A DNA stretch of 12,895 nucleotides from Allomyces macrogynus ATCC 38327. Lineage: Eukaryota > Blastocladiomycota > Blastocladiomycetes > Blastocladiales > Blastocladiaceae. Positions 1 through 9,305 of this stretch are shown here, one piece after another. Numbering within the stretch: position 1 is the first letter of the stretch; the number at the start of each line of letters is the position of its first letter. The position numbers were made by a program, and so were the translations under genes. The notes under the pieces were generated by a model, which saw nothing but the letters and a program-made list of their open reading frames with translations, did no database searches and had not been told where the DNA came from. The DNA is taken from contig GG745336.1 in assembly GCA_000151295.1 (NCBI GenBank), positions 706,281 through 719,175 on the forward strand, in the 5' to 3' direction.

Positions 1-9
1 AGAGTACAG

Positions 10-583
10 CTAGAGATAAAGCTGGGCGCGCAGCGCCAGCACCACGTTGCTTGTGACAGGAAAACTAGTGATCTCCAGGTGTGCTCCACCCGACAAGAAA
101 ACGCGCCCAGACACGCAATTACTCGGAAGCTCCTCGATCCTCGCAGCGATCTGCGACACAATGTGGGCATCCGTTCCCAGTGTAATGACGACGTCGTGGC
201 CTGGCATCGGCTGTTTCATGGCATATTTGGCCACCGACAGTGCAGCCGCGGTAATCTGGCGCGCCGCCTTGCCGACGTCAACAATGTGTCCCACCTTGAC
301 CACAAACCGGTGCGCAATAATCTTGGATCAATGCAACACGCGCCAGACGGGATTCCCCTGGCGGTACACAAGCGTCCACTCGTGTAGGAATCCGCCTGCG
401 TTGAAGAGGCCATCCAAACCATGGCCAAGTTGGGCATGCACGCCAACTTTTTCAGCTTGCGCGCGCTCACGACCGACGCCCGATACCGCTTCAGTGCGGG
501 GAACGGGGCATCTGGAATGGAAGTCACCTCGTCCGTCGCGTGGAGCGCGGCAAGCCGTTGCAAAATGACTGGGGGTGCACCTG
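10..583 (-). pseudogene. Broken leucine-rich-repeat-like protein fragment (relic D)
   Basis: Two coding-like stretches lie on the minus strand. About 563-430 reads as an LRR-like segment containing FPALKRYRASVVSARKLKKL and then a CMPNLAMV turn. About 430-10 is in another frame and ends at a TAG (10-12). The second stretch is interrupted by an in-frame TGA at 328-330, with sensible protein on both sides (PVWRVLH, then SKIIAHRFVVKVGHIVDV). Its last part (VVITLGTDAHIVSQIAARIEEL) loosely resembles the C-terminal domain of relics B and C (VTVHVVAVDDVAGAVGRIAA), so it may be a distant member of the same F-box/LRR family. A TTTGCAG acceptor-like site lies at the upstream edge, near 583, but no upstream exon is found because plus-strand COQ8-like coding begins there. 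One frameshift and one stop suggest a pseudogene. An unrecognised gene with an intron is the alternative. Function unknown. Confidence 0.42.
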
Positions 584-592
584 CAAACGGTA

Positions 593-1518
593 GAGAACGA
601 AAACGTGCCGCGTATCGTGTCGACGCTCACGCAGATGCGCGGCGAGGCCCTCAAGCTCGGCTGCATGTTCAGCATTCAAGTGCGCTGTTTGCTCTCAATT
701 TGTCTTTTCGAGAGTAGCGAGCTGACGCTGATGCCAATAGATTCGGGCGTGTTCCCCAAGGAGATTGAAGAGGTCTTGGTGCGTGTGCAAAACGGTGCCA
801 ATTACATGCCGCGTCGGCAAATGAAGGTCCGACGGTTCTTGTCCACCCGCTGTACCTGCTCGATTTCTGACGCTTCTCGTTGCTCTGTCGTTCACAGCAA
901 GTCATGGCCAATGAGCTCGGACGCGACTGGCAGTCCAAGTTCAAGCACTTTGACCCGGTCCCATTTGCCGCGGCCTCAATTGGCCAAGTGCACCGCGCCA
1001 CGCTGCACGACGGCACCACCGTCGCGGTCAAGGTTCAGTACCCGGGCGTCGCCGACTCGATTGAGTCGGACCTCGCGCATCTGCGGTCGATTGCCATTCT
1101 CTCCGGGTTCCTGCCGAAGGGTCTCTACCTCGACAACTCGGTTGCCGTCGCCAAGCGCGAGCTGCTGTGGGAGACCGACTACATGCGCGAGGCCGCGTGG
1201 CTCGCTGCGTTCCGCGCCGTCGACTTGCCCGGGGACGTGTTTGACGTTCCGCGACCCATCATGGACCTGTGCACGCCGCGCGTGTTGACCATGGAGTTTG
1301 TCGACTGCGTGCCGCTCGCCAAAGTCGCCGACATGAGCCAAGAGACGCGCGAATGGGTGGCCGCCCACCTGATACGACTCACGCTGCACGAGCTCTTCAC
1401 GCTCGGGTTCACGCAAGCCGACCCGAACTGGTTCAACTTCCTGTACGACCCGCACGCGCACCGGCTGCGCCTACTCGATTTCGGGTCGGCGTGCGCGTTT
1501 GGCGCCACGTTCCGGCAG
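593..1518 (+). pseudogene. COQ8/ADCK (UbiB-family) atypical kinase fragment, truncated at both ends
   Basis: The family member COQ8 is a mitochondrial atypical kinase/ATPase supporting coenzyme Q synthesis. Exons: about 593-679 (ENVPRIVSTLTQMRG), 740-826 (DSGVFPKEIEEVLVRVQNGA) and 898-1518. Visible hallmarks are the alanine-rich loop in PFAAASIGQVHRA, the lysine strand VAVKVQYPGV, the ETDYMREAA segment, the catalytic-loop-like QADPNWFNFLYDP and the LLDFG motif. The second intron (827-897) is clean: GTCCGA donor, CTGAC branch, CACAG acceptor, phase 0. Three defects stand out. The diagnostic KxGQ motif reads KLGC (Cys codon 662-664). The first intron cannot be removed at GT-AG sites without shifting frame or losing residues. 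Homology stops abruptly at FRQ (1518), so the last hundred or so residues of the family are missing, as is the N-terminal region before about 593. It is best read as a dead duplicated fragment. An alternative is a rearranged draft assembly of a working gene. Confidence 0.82.
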
Positions 1519-2002
1519 CGGAATAAAATAGCTGGATCTTTGCCTGACAGCGAGAGGTTGTATTTCCAGCTGGGGCACCACGCCATGTTGAGAGCAAACG
1601 TAACACTCTGTGAATCTGACCAAAACATTCAAATGCGGCCAAGCAAGCATCCCCCGCGAGCCATGAGCTCAGGGGGAGAGAGCAGTCAGAATGCAACCAA
1701 GCGTGACCAAGACCAGAAGAGACCGTTGTGGAAGCTAACACAGGCACCGAGTCAGGCGGCCAGACCGCAGACGACAAAACGGATATGCTAGAAATGACGG
1801 CTCTGGCGAGTGGTTGTGCGCGTGGTTCTCGGAACGGATATGTGTTGGATCAGGCTTTTTGAATGATGGATTACGATGGTGGGGACTAGGTAAGATCCAA
1901 CAATATTCTCGACCAGCACTGCAAGCAAACGCCGTATGTTGCTCATGTCCAGAAGCATTGTTTTGTCCAGCCTAGCAGTACAGAGCGCGTAATGACCGTC
2001 AT
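1519..2002. other. Gene-free stretch between COQ8 fragment and RCC1-like gene
   Basis: The reading frame of the COQ8 fragment stays open to a TAG at about 1789-1791, but the translation after 1518 has no family resemblance and looks non-coding. It is visibly less GC-rich than the flanking exons. No gene, RNA, repeat or transposon end was recognised. The part next to 2003 is presumably the 3' flank of the RCC1-like gene. Confidence 0.5.
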
Positions 2003-3225
2003 TTATGAGCACCCAGGCAACAGCACACAACCAACAGCTTCGTCGGACCCAAAGCAATGCACCCGCCCCCAAACATCAAGAATGAGCGTCACGTCGGGCC
2101 CACAAATTATATCGCAAGCTTCCACATCGTCGCCATCGAGTTCTCCACCCGTCAAATTGACGTGCGTCGAGCCAAACTCGACCATCGACGGTACGGCCGG
2201 ATCGCAAACGTGGCCCAAGACAGGGGAAGATGTGCCCCCCCATGTCATAACGCACGCGTCTACTCTCGTGCACAACTCACGTCAGCAAGTACCAAGCGCG
2301 AAACAAGCAAAGTTATCGACAAATACCAAGGAGCGCCGCCGAGTGCCAAGGCCCACACGAGATTTTGGTAACGCAAAGACCGTCGAGCGCGTCCACGATA
2401 GTCGGCGTGTCGACCCAATCGAATGTAATGGTGCCGTTGCCGAGCTGGCCGACCGAGTTGGACCCCCACGCGAGGACCTGGCCCGTGGCCGTGAGCGCGC
2501 CCAGGTGCGCAACGCCTCCCGTCAGGTGAACAACCCGAATACGTGGCGGAAGTACGAGCTCCGACCATGAATTGCGTTCCACTTCCTTGTCGACCCGCCT
2601 CGTGTACAATGCGCCACTCTCTATCCCACGTAGAAATCGTCAGCCGACGGTATGGAGAGCGCATCATGGTTTGCGATCGCGTACCCAACAGAACGCAAAC
2701 GTAGCCGCTCATGGTTGCGTGCGCGCACAAAACTCGTCCACCCATCGACGTCGGAAGTGTACGTTTGGTCCACTGCCGCCGAGACCCACTCCAAACATAA
2801 ATGGCGAACGTCGTGACTACGATCGTCTCGCCAACGAACACGAGCCTGCCGCCATCACCCGGCGGCGGATCCAACTGGACGCCCCACGTCATGTCGACCA
2901 AGTTGTCCAAGGAGCGAGGTAAGAATGACGAGACACGAGTTTGCGTCGGTGATGTACAATCCGCATCGCCAGCAGTGGCTTGGTCAACGACCGAATTAGA
3001 AGCGAGCAGTTCTTGAGAGCCACATAGTCCCTGCAGGGGTGCTGATGGCGATTTGGGCTCGCCGGCACTTCTTGCTGATCCGATCGTTGTGGAAGGCAGA
3101 GTCGAAATCATTCGATGTCCGGTCCACGGATGGCGTCCTCGAAATCGCCATTCTGATGAGCTCGTGCGTAGAATGCGGCAGCTTGGGAGACTTTTGAGCT
3201 CGACGAAGTGGTTGACGGCAGTCAT
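2003..3225 (-). CDS. RCC1-repeat (beta-propeller) protein, three exons, 5' end tentative
   Basis: Proposed model: complement of 2003-2259, 2327-2620 and 2685-3225, giving 363 residues ending at TAA 2003-2005. Both introns fit well. 2621-2684 has a GTACGC donor, CTGAC branch and ATAG acceptor. 2260-2326 has a GTATTT donor, GCTGAC branch and GTAG acceptor. Splicing restores an RCC1-type pattern: GYVCVLLESGALYTRR, then GALTATGQVLAWGSNSVGQL, CGPWHSAALLDACVMTWGG, and finally ICGPDVTLILDVWGRVHCFG. RCC1 repeats fold as a beta-propeller used in Ran exchange factors and many scaffold or ubiquitin-ligase proteins, and nothing here identifies which. It is shorter than classical RCC1 and only a few blades are obvious. 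The start at ATG 3225 is simply the first Met in the open frame. The Ser-rich segment before about 2960 is not recognisable, so the true start or a further 5' exon is uncertain. An alternative overlapping frame begins MASAKRFCRG near 3313. Confidence 0.72.
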
Positions 3226-3433
3226 TGTCGATGATGATGCATGTATTCCTTCGTTTCTGCAGTCGACCGAGTTTTTGAACAGTTCCGCGGCAGAAGCGTT
3301 TGGCAGATGCCATTCATGGCCGCGGGTTGCGATAAATTTGAGCGGGAGAATACCAAATGACGCGATACGAGATGATATTTCAGAGCGCCCCGCAAGCGCT
3401 AAACCCAAGTCGTCACCACCAGTCCACACAAGC

Positions 3434-4665
3434 TCAGCGCGCCGCTCTACCCTCGGCCGTCTCTCCCTCAACGGCAACCGGCGGCGCCTGGTCGCGCAGC
3501 TTGAGATACGCCTGGTAGTCTTCAAGCACGAGCGGCACCTGCATCTCGTTGATGACCTGCTTGACAAACCGGCCGTCCTGCAAGTAGAGCAGCCGGTCCG
3601 CGTAGCACTCGACGTCCGGGTTGTGCGTGACCATGACACAGGTCGTGCGGCGCTCGTGGTTGATGCGCAAAAGCAAGTCCATAATGTCGACCGTGTTTTT
3701 GGTGTCGAGGTCGCCTGTCGGCTCGTCGAGGAGGAGCAACTCCTAGTGGAGGACGTGTCGGTAAATGGAATGATTCCATTGTGGAAATTGACGCGAAAAA
3801 ACGAGCGTACTGGGTCGTTGGCGAGCGCCCGGGCAATTGTCCTGTTCCCAGGCTGCACATGGTCAGCTTTCCTCGGCCGCATTCACACCAAGACGTTCAA
3901 CAGCCGCAACAGCAACGTACACACGCTGCTGTTCACCGCCCGACAGCTCTGACGGCAAGTGCGCAACCCGATCTTGCAGTCCCACGAGCGTGAGCAGCTC
4001 AAGGGCGCGTGCACGCCGTGCTTTAGCCGACAGTTTGCCGCGAATCGTCATGGGCAACTCCACGTTCTCGAGCGCCGACATGGTCGCGAGCAGGTTGAAC
4101 GACTGGAAGACGAACCCGATGCGCCGCAGTCGCAAGTCCGACAGGTAAGTGTCGCTCGAGTGCTCGGTGATGCGCTCGCCAAGAATTTCTACCGCGCAGG
4201 CATCAGTACCGCTCGGTAGGTGACGATATCCAAAAAAGCGGGCGAACGAACCAATGGTGCCAGACGTGGCATTGTCAATCGTGCCAAGAATGTTGAGAAG
4301 GCTCGTCTTGCCACCACCTGACGGGCCTCGGAGAATGACGAACTCGCCGCTGTCGGTGACACGAGGCTGGATGAGTGACCCGAAAAAGGGCGGAGGGAGA
4401 CGCCGCCGTACCGCAGAATGGGATGAATCTCCGAATCGAGCGCGAGATGGATGTCATTCAGAGCGCGCACCACCTCGTCGCTGCCGGGCACCGTGTACTC
4501 TGTGAAAACCAGTACCGCATCTTGATCGTGAGTGACGCGGCCGAGCCATCACGACACCTCGGATCGCAAGTCAAATGGGAACCGACGCTTGGAAAGGTGG
4601 TGGATGACAACAACGGGCTCGCCGAGGTCCTTGCGGCCGAGGGACAGCAGGGCCGATGAAGACAT
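3434..4665 (-). CDS. MacB/LolD-type ABC transporter ATP-binding protein, six exons
   Basis: Model: complement of 3434-3742, 3811-3841, 3921-4188, 4252-4349, 4412-4499 and 4587-4665. That is 873 nt, 290 residues plus stop. The five introns (3743-3810, 3842-3920, 4189-4251, 4350-4411, 4500-4586) are all GT-AG, and each restores the family consensus exactly. The protein is a single nucleotide-binding domain: Walker A GPSGGGKTS (about 64-72), Q-loop FVFQ (114-117), signature LSGGEQQ (170-176), Walker B LLLLDEPTGD (190-199), D-loop after GDLDT, and H-loop VTHNPD (His 228). All catalytic residues are present. No membrane segment is seen, so it would need a separate permease or act alone. By family it should couple ATP hydrolysis to a MacB/FtsX-like partner; the substrate is unknown. 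An in-frame ATG at 4830 would add 55 low-complexity residues. 4665 is preferred because it lies just before the first domain strand. The gene appears intact. Confidence 0.94.
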
Positions 4666-5089
4666 GGGGTTCGAGGGAGAATTCGGCAAATGGTCGTGAT
4701 GGGTTGCTGAAAACGGATTCGGTGGTCGCACAGACCAAGCTGCTGCAGTTGAATGGGCTCCGTCAGCAGGCAGTCCAATCACCCTGTTGGTCGCAGCTGG
4801 ATCGCCGCTGAATTTTTCGCCGGGCATCATGGAGATTGCAAGTTATTGGATGCCGTCCTGGCAAACAGACTGTTGCTGGCGCAGGGAGTACAATCGTCAG
4901 GAGCAGGACCATGATCTTCGTACTGAACACGTGTGACTGACTTGGACAGACTTAAACATCCGCCACCCCAAGCTTGATCTCGCTGCACAGGACATCCCTG
5001 ATCCACGCTTTCCGCAGTCCCAACACTGAGAGCTGAGGATAAATTTTGAATGGGGCGAAAAGTAGGCAAAAAACGACTCCCCAAGGCTT
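4666..5089. other. Upstream region of the ABC gene; no recognised gene
   Basis: Open frames on the minus strand here (for example 4827-5120) have no recognisable protein pattern. The region presumably contains the ABC promoter. On the minus strand there are a CCAAT-containing site (ATCCAATAAC, near 4850) and an inverted one (GATTGG, near 4780), but no clear TATA element. The left-hand decay of relic A ends somewhere near 5090. Confidence 0.45.
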
Positions 5090-5825
5090 CCTCATTTTGC
5101 CTTCTCCAACACAGAGGCATTCAACAGCGGCAGGAGTTGGCCAGGTCGGGCAGTCTGCAAGCCAGATCCGTGATTCGCGTCAAGAGCTTGTCGGCTGCTA
5201 ATGCAGACAGACGCTCACTTTTTGGCAGCGTGAGCGTCAACGATGATACTTGGTCCGAATCAATCGAAATGCAACGAGGACCACGGTGGCGACGAAGCGG
5301 GGAAATCCAGAGAAACGTGCCTTCAGGTACGACAATCGTCTTGCCGACAATGGCGCGTTTTGAAGGAGCATAGGGCTGCATAGCGGCGCCACGTATCGAT
5401 CTTGCTCGGCGAAACAGTTTTGGACACAGGAGGGTAGATCATGCCCCACGGCGCGCTCTGGCAATTCTCGTCGGGAACCAACGCAAGTTGCCACTGTGGC
5501 AGCGACCACGACGACGACAGGCCGGTTGAATACTGCGGATCCAAGAGCGCAGCCTTCCAATCAACACCCCAGCAACGCACAACCGCAACAACGGCCGTTT
5601 TGAGAGCCTTGCAAGTGCACCGCAGAGCCAACAGTTCATCAGAGATAGTCGAGCGCAAAGGCAGTGCATGTGGGTCACGAATCAAGAGGCCAAACAGCGG
5701 ACTGGCCAGCTGCTTGACAATCAAGGCCTGTACTTCGGGTGGGATCTCGATGAAGTTGACGCGGGCAGACGCGGTCGTTGCACTCGCCGCGACTTCGAGG
5801 CCAAAATGCGGAGAGCACTGTTCAT
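5090..5825 (-). pseudogene. F-box protein relic A (N-terminal half only)
   Basis: The frame through 5724-5323 and its upstream extension read an F-box: NFIEIPPEVQALIVKQL, a spacer with IRDPHALPLRS, then ELLALRCTCKALKTAV. This is the motif that binds Skp1 in SCF ubiquitin ligases. It is followed by WQLALVPDE and MIYPPVSK, then, in another frame (5381-5121), VPEGTFLWISPLRRHRGPRC and DSDQVSSLTLTLPKSERLSA. Relic B has the same series in the same order (WRLALAPEF, EEAMIYPPV, HRDGPRCISF, QQVSSVTLKLP), so the frame jump near 5350-5385 is a lesion in A. The best start, ATG 5825-5823 in CCACC context (MNSALRILASKSRR), is out of frame with the F-box, whose own frame has an upstream TGA and no ATG. Similarity ends near 5090, and no LRR part follows. 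Called a truncated pseudogene by comparison with B. Confidence 0.72.
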
Positions 5826-6272
5826 GGTGGTCGTGGTCTTGTTCAAATTTTGCTTCCCGCGCTCGTCGCCGTTGTGTTCAGTCTGGTTGGCGCGAAGGAG
5901 CGCGAAGCATGGCATGCGGTGGAGTCAAATGGCTTGCCGATCTGTGTTCTCTGCAACGTTAGATTCGGTCAACCTGCAACGACTACGTCGAAACAGTCGG
6001 AACTCCTACACAAGAGCCAAATCGCTATGTATGCACATTGACGTTACCAGAAACTGCGATGGATCATGATCATCTTGACTTTCTTCAACGGCAGGCTGCG
6101 TGACGCTGACGAGCGGAATTCTGGCGATTATGTGTGCGCACATGCTTAAATGCTGTGAGCTTGTCGAGGGCCATGGCTTTCTGGACAAACTGAATTATAT
6201 TCTCCACCAATGCACCATCGTGTCGAGAATTAAAAGCCCATACCCACAAGTTCCAACAATAACCGGCTTGCA
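5826..6272. other. Spacer between relics A and B; no gene recognised
   Basis: About 450 bases, visibly less GC-rich than RRP5, with only short open frames of no protein-like character on either strand. It contains the 5' flank of relic A and the 3' flank of relic B. No repeat shared with the flank upstream of B was noticed by eye. Confidence 0.45.
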
Positions 6273-7703
6273 TCACAACTCGTCCTCGCCAATCGTCACT
6301 TGTGCCACTATGTTCTCCACCTTGCCCGGAGCGTCTCGAAGCAGCGAGGCAAGCGCCGTCTTCTGATCCACCCTGGCTGAAACGTGCACCAGCACCGACA
6401 TGGTCCGCATTTTGTCACCTGTCAACGCAAAGCGCTGCATGGCCGCAGCAATCCGACCCACTGCTCCAGCCACATCGTCCACAGCCACAACATGGACCGT
6501 AACCCGTGCCGGCGAGCTCTTTTCTGGAAACATACCTGTAATCGCGTTCCACATCAGGGCCCGGCTGTCATGGTACTCCAAATCGAGTGCTTCCGTGCCG
6601 TTACTATCGTACGATTCGGCCACGAGCTCGCGCAGCGCCGGCGCTCGTGACAAGGGCGCCAGGAGCGCCACCGGGATCGAATCATTGATGACCCGCAGCA
6701 GACGCGCGGCCAGCGTGTCCGACAGGCCAGGAACGTCCGGCTTGGGGCCGGCAGGGGACGCATCGTGCAAGCAGAAGAGCCGAGAGGCCAGCCTCGGGTC
6801 AATCGAGGCAAGCATGGCGATGCCTGTATCCAAGACCGTCAGAGCCGGAATTGGCGGCAAATCCGTGCTGGTTGCAGCATGCGGGGTCGACGGAGCCGGG
6901 AGCAGGTCCCGCGCATCCAGTTCGGCCATAGCACCTTCGTATCCACACGACATGTTGTGCACAATGTCTTGACTTCCTTCAATCACCAGTGTCTTCCGCG
7001 AGGACCGCGCGGAAATGCTCCAGGACTCAGCGAAATGGTCCGAGTCCCGGGCTTCAAGGTCAATCCCCACGCGCGTCAGAACTGGCATGTCCAAGAGTGC
7101 AAGAATGGCGCGCGTCAACTCGCAGTGGCCACGAATTGAGAGACGCCGGAGTGACGGGAACGCCAAAGCCCCACACGTCAGCGATTCTAGGTCACAATGG
7201 GTGACGTCTAGAACAAGAAACGACAAGTATGGCGCGCTTGCAGCGAGCTGCTCGAGATGACACTCATGTAATGCGATACTGGCCGACACGAGTTGTGGAA
7301 ATGCAGGGAGACTCTCCGGGGGAGGACATTTGGTGGAGCCAGCCATGGACGAGTGAATGGTGAGATGACGCAACGACGGCCAGCAAGAGGTGGTCGCAGG
7401 GTCAAAATGAGCGGTGCCCAAGAGAAGGTGCAGTGCAGCGGTCGAGAGAGTGCAAAGCAGGCAACATGATCGGGTTCTGGTCGCTCGATGAAAGCTCAGG
7501 CATGCTGGACACATCCAGAGTCAGCGTGCGCAATGTTCCGAGCTGTTCCAGTCCCAAAACGACACTGCGATGAACGACATTCGCCGTGATCGACAAGGAG
7601 TGCAAGTTCGGCATCGTGGGAAGCGGTGAAATGGTCCGCGGCTTCGCTTCTTCCATGACTGGCGTGCCACATTTTCCTGATCCTCTTGAAGAACCGGAAC
7701 GCT

Positions 7704-8054
<351 letters not shown>

Positions 8055-8915
8055 GGCCTTGACAACGTCACGCTGAAGTCGCGCATCTGCGTGAGAACCA
8101 TGTCGATTGGAAGAGTGCGTCCCATCCCAAAACACATGGGCCCAGAGTGCCTCGAGAGTCGGCGCAAGCAACTCCACTACCGGGGCAAATGACTGCTGCA
8201 TCAAATTGGCGACGTGGTGCCAAAAATGGCCAAGCGCGGCAGCCGGTCGGTCAGTTGGCGCAGCAGAGCAGGGAGCAAGTCGCGTGCAAAGATCAATTTC
8301 GGCATGCGGTCGAACCAGGGCAATTTGAGCGTCACCGATGACACTTGCTGCGAACCAAAGGAGATGCACCGAGGGCCGTCACGGTGTTGATACGGTGGAA
8401 TCCGCATGAATGCTCCAGCTGGTGCGGCAATCATGGTGCTGGGAGACGTGTGCATTGGCAAAACGCGCAACTCTCGAATGCGCCGCCACTTATCGACTAG
8501 ATGCGCTTCCCCAGGGACTGGCACAGCCACTGGCGGGTAGATCATGGCCTCCTCGTTCATATAAAACTCTGGGGCCAAGGCAAGGCGCCACGGGTGCACC
8601 GGGACCGTAGTGCTGTCGAAAGCAACGCCCGTGGTCGGCTGCTCCGGGAACGCGACTTTCAAGTTGATGGTCTAGAGTAAAACCATGCCGACAGCCGTCA
8701 TGAGAGTTTTACAGGTGCGTCGCAGGGCAAGAGCGTCGTCGGCATTGTCCGAGCGCGTAGTCAGGCCATGCGGGTCGCGGATCATGTATTTGGGCGGCTG
8801 CATAAGCTGCTTGACGAACAGGGCCAAGACTTCAGGCGGTAGTTTCGTGAAATTGTTTCTGGCAGACGCGCTCGTCGCTGGCCGCTTGGCCGCCAGAATG
8901 CGGCATGTTGCTCAA

Positions 8916-9305
8916 GGTGGTTGCTGTTCTGGTTGTCGATCGCGGGGTGAAGCGCGCCGGTGAGCTCATCTGAGCTCGCGAACTTGATGTGACCAGCCAG
9001 AAGTGATTCACAACCTGACATTAACAAGCGGCATCAGAACCACGAACCAACTGCAACACATCATCCACAACGAGACCATGGCATCAACAGCACACACCAC
9101 ACACCCCATCACCACGGAAGCCCGGCCCAATTCTACCATCTTGCACGGCGAGCCGATCATCAACTGTCTTAATACCCGATTTTGTTGAAGTTTTATAGGC
9201 CTTTTGCATGAAGATCATATGGATTTGTTTCCTCCTCCAACCCGACGTCATGCCAACCCTTCACCCAACAAATCACCCCTTCTTCAACCAAATCGTCAAC
9301 TCGCA
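8916..9305. other. Spacer between relics B and C; no gene recognised
   Basis: Rich in A and C on the plus strand (many cacc and caac words) but not a tandem repeat. No open frame here looks like protein. It holds the 5' flank of relic B and the 3' flank of relic C. Confidence 0.45.

Noticed and set aside
1519..1560. Transposon insertion at the COQ8 break
   Set aside because: No terminal inverted repeats, target-site duplication or transposase-like coding could be seen around the break.
1992..2570. 192-residue plus-strand open frame
   Set aside because: Antisense to the RCC1 exons, with no protein-like pattern.
2260..3882. 540-residue open frame running from inside the ABC gene through the RCC1-like gene on the minus strand
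   Set aside because: Its upstream third is ABC exon 6 read in the wrong frame. Only the part below about 3225 belongs to the RCC1-like gene, and that gene leaves this frame at the intron 2621-2684.
3743..3920. Apparent stop codons and frame breaks between the ABC signature motif and Walker B, suggesting a pseudogene
   Set aside because: Two GT-AG introns (3743-3810 and 3842-3920) flanking a 31-nt exon restore the consensus perfectly.
4827..5120. Minus-strand open frame beginning at MPLCWRRQNEEALG as a continuation of relic A
   Set aside because: No LRR or other similarity to relic B beyond about 5090, and composition unlike coding sequence in the window.
6400..6972. 190-residue plus-strand open frame
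   Set aside because: Antisense shadow of the LRR/C-terminal part of relic B.
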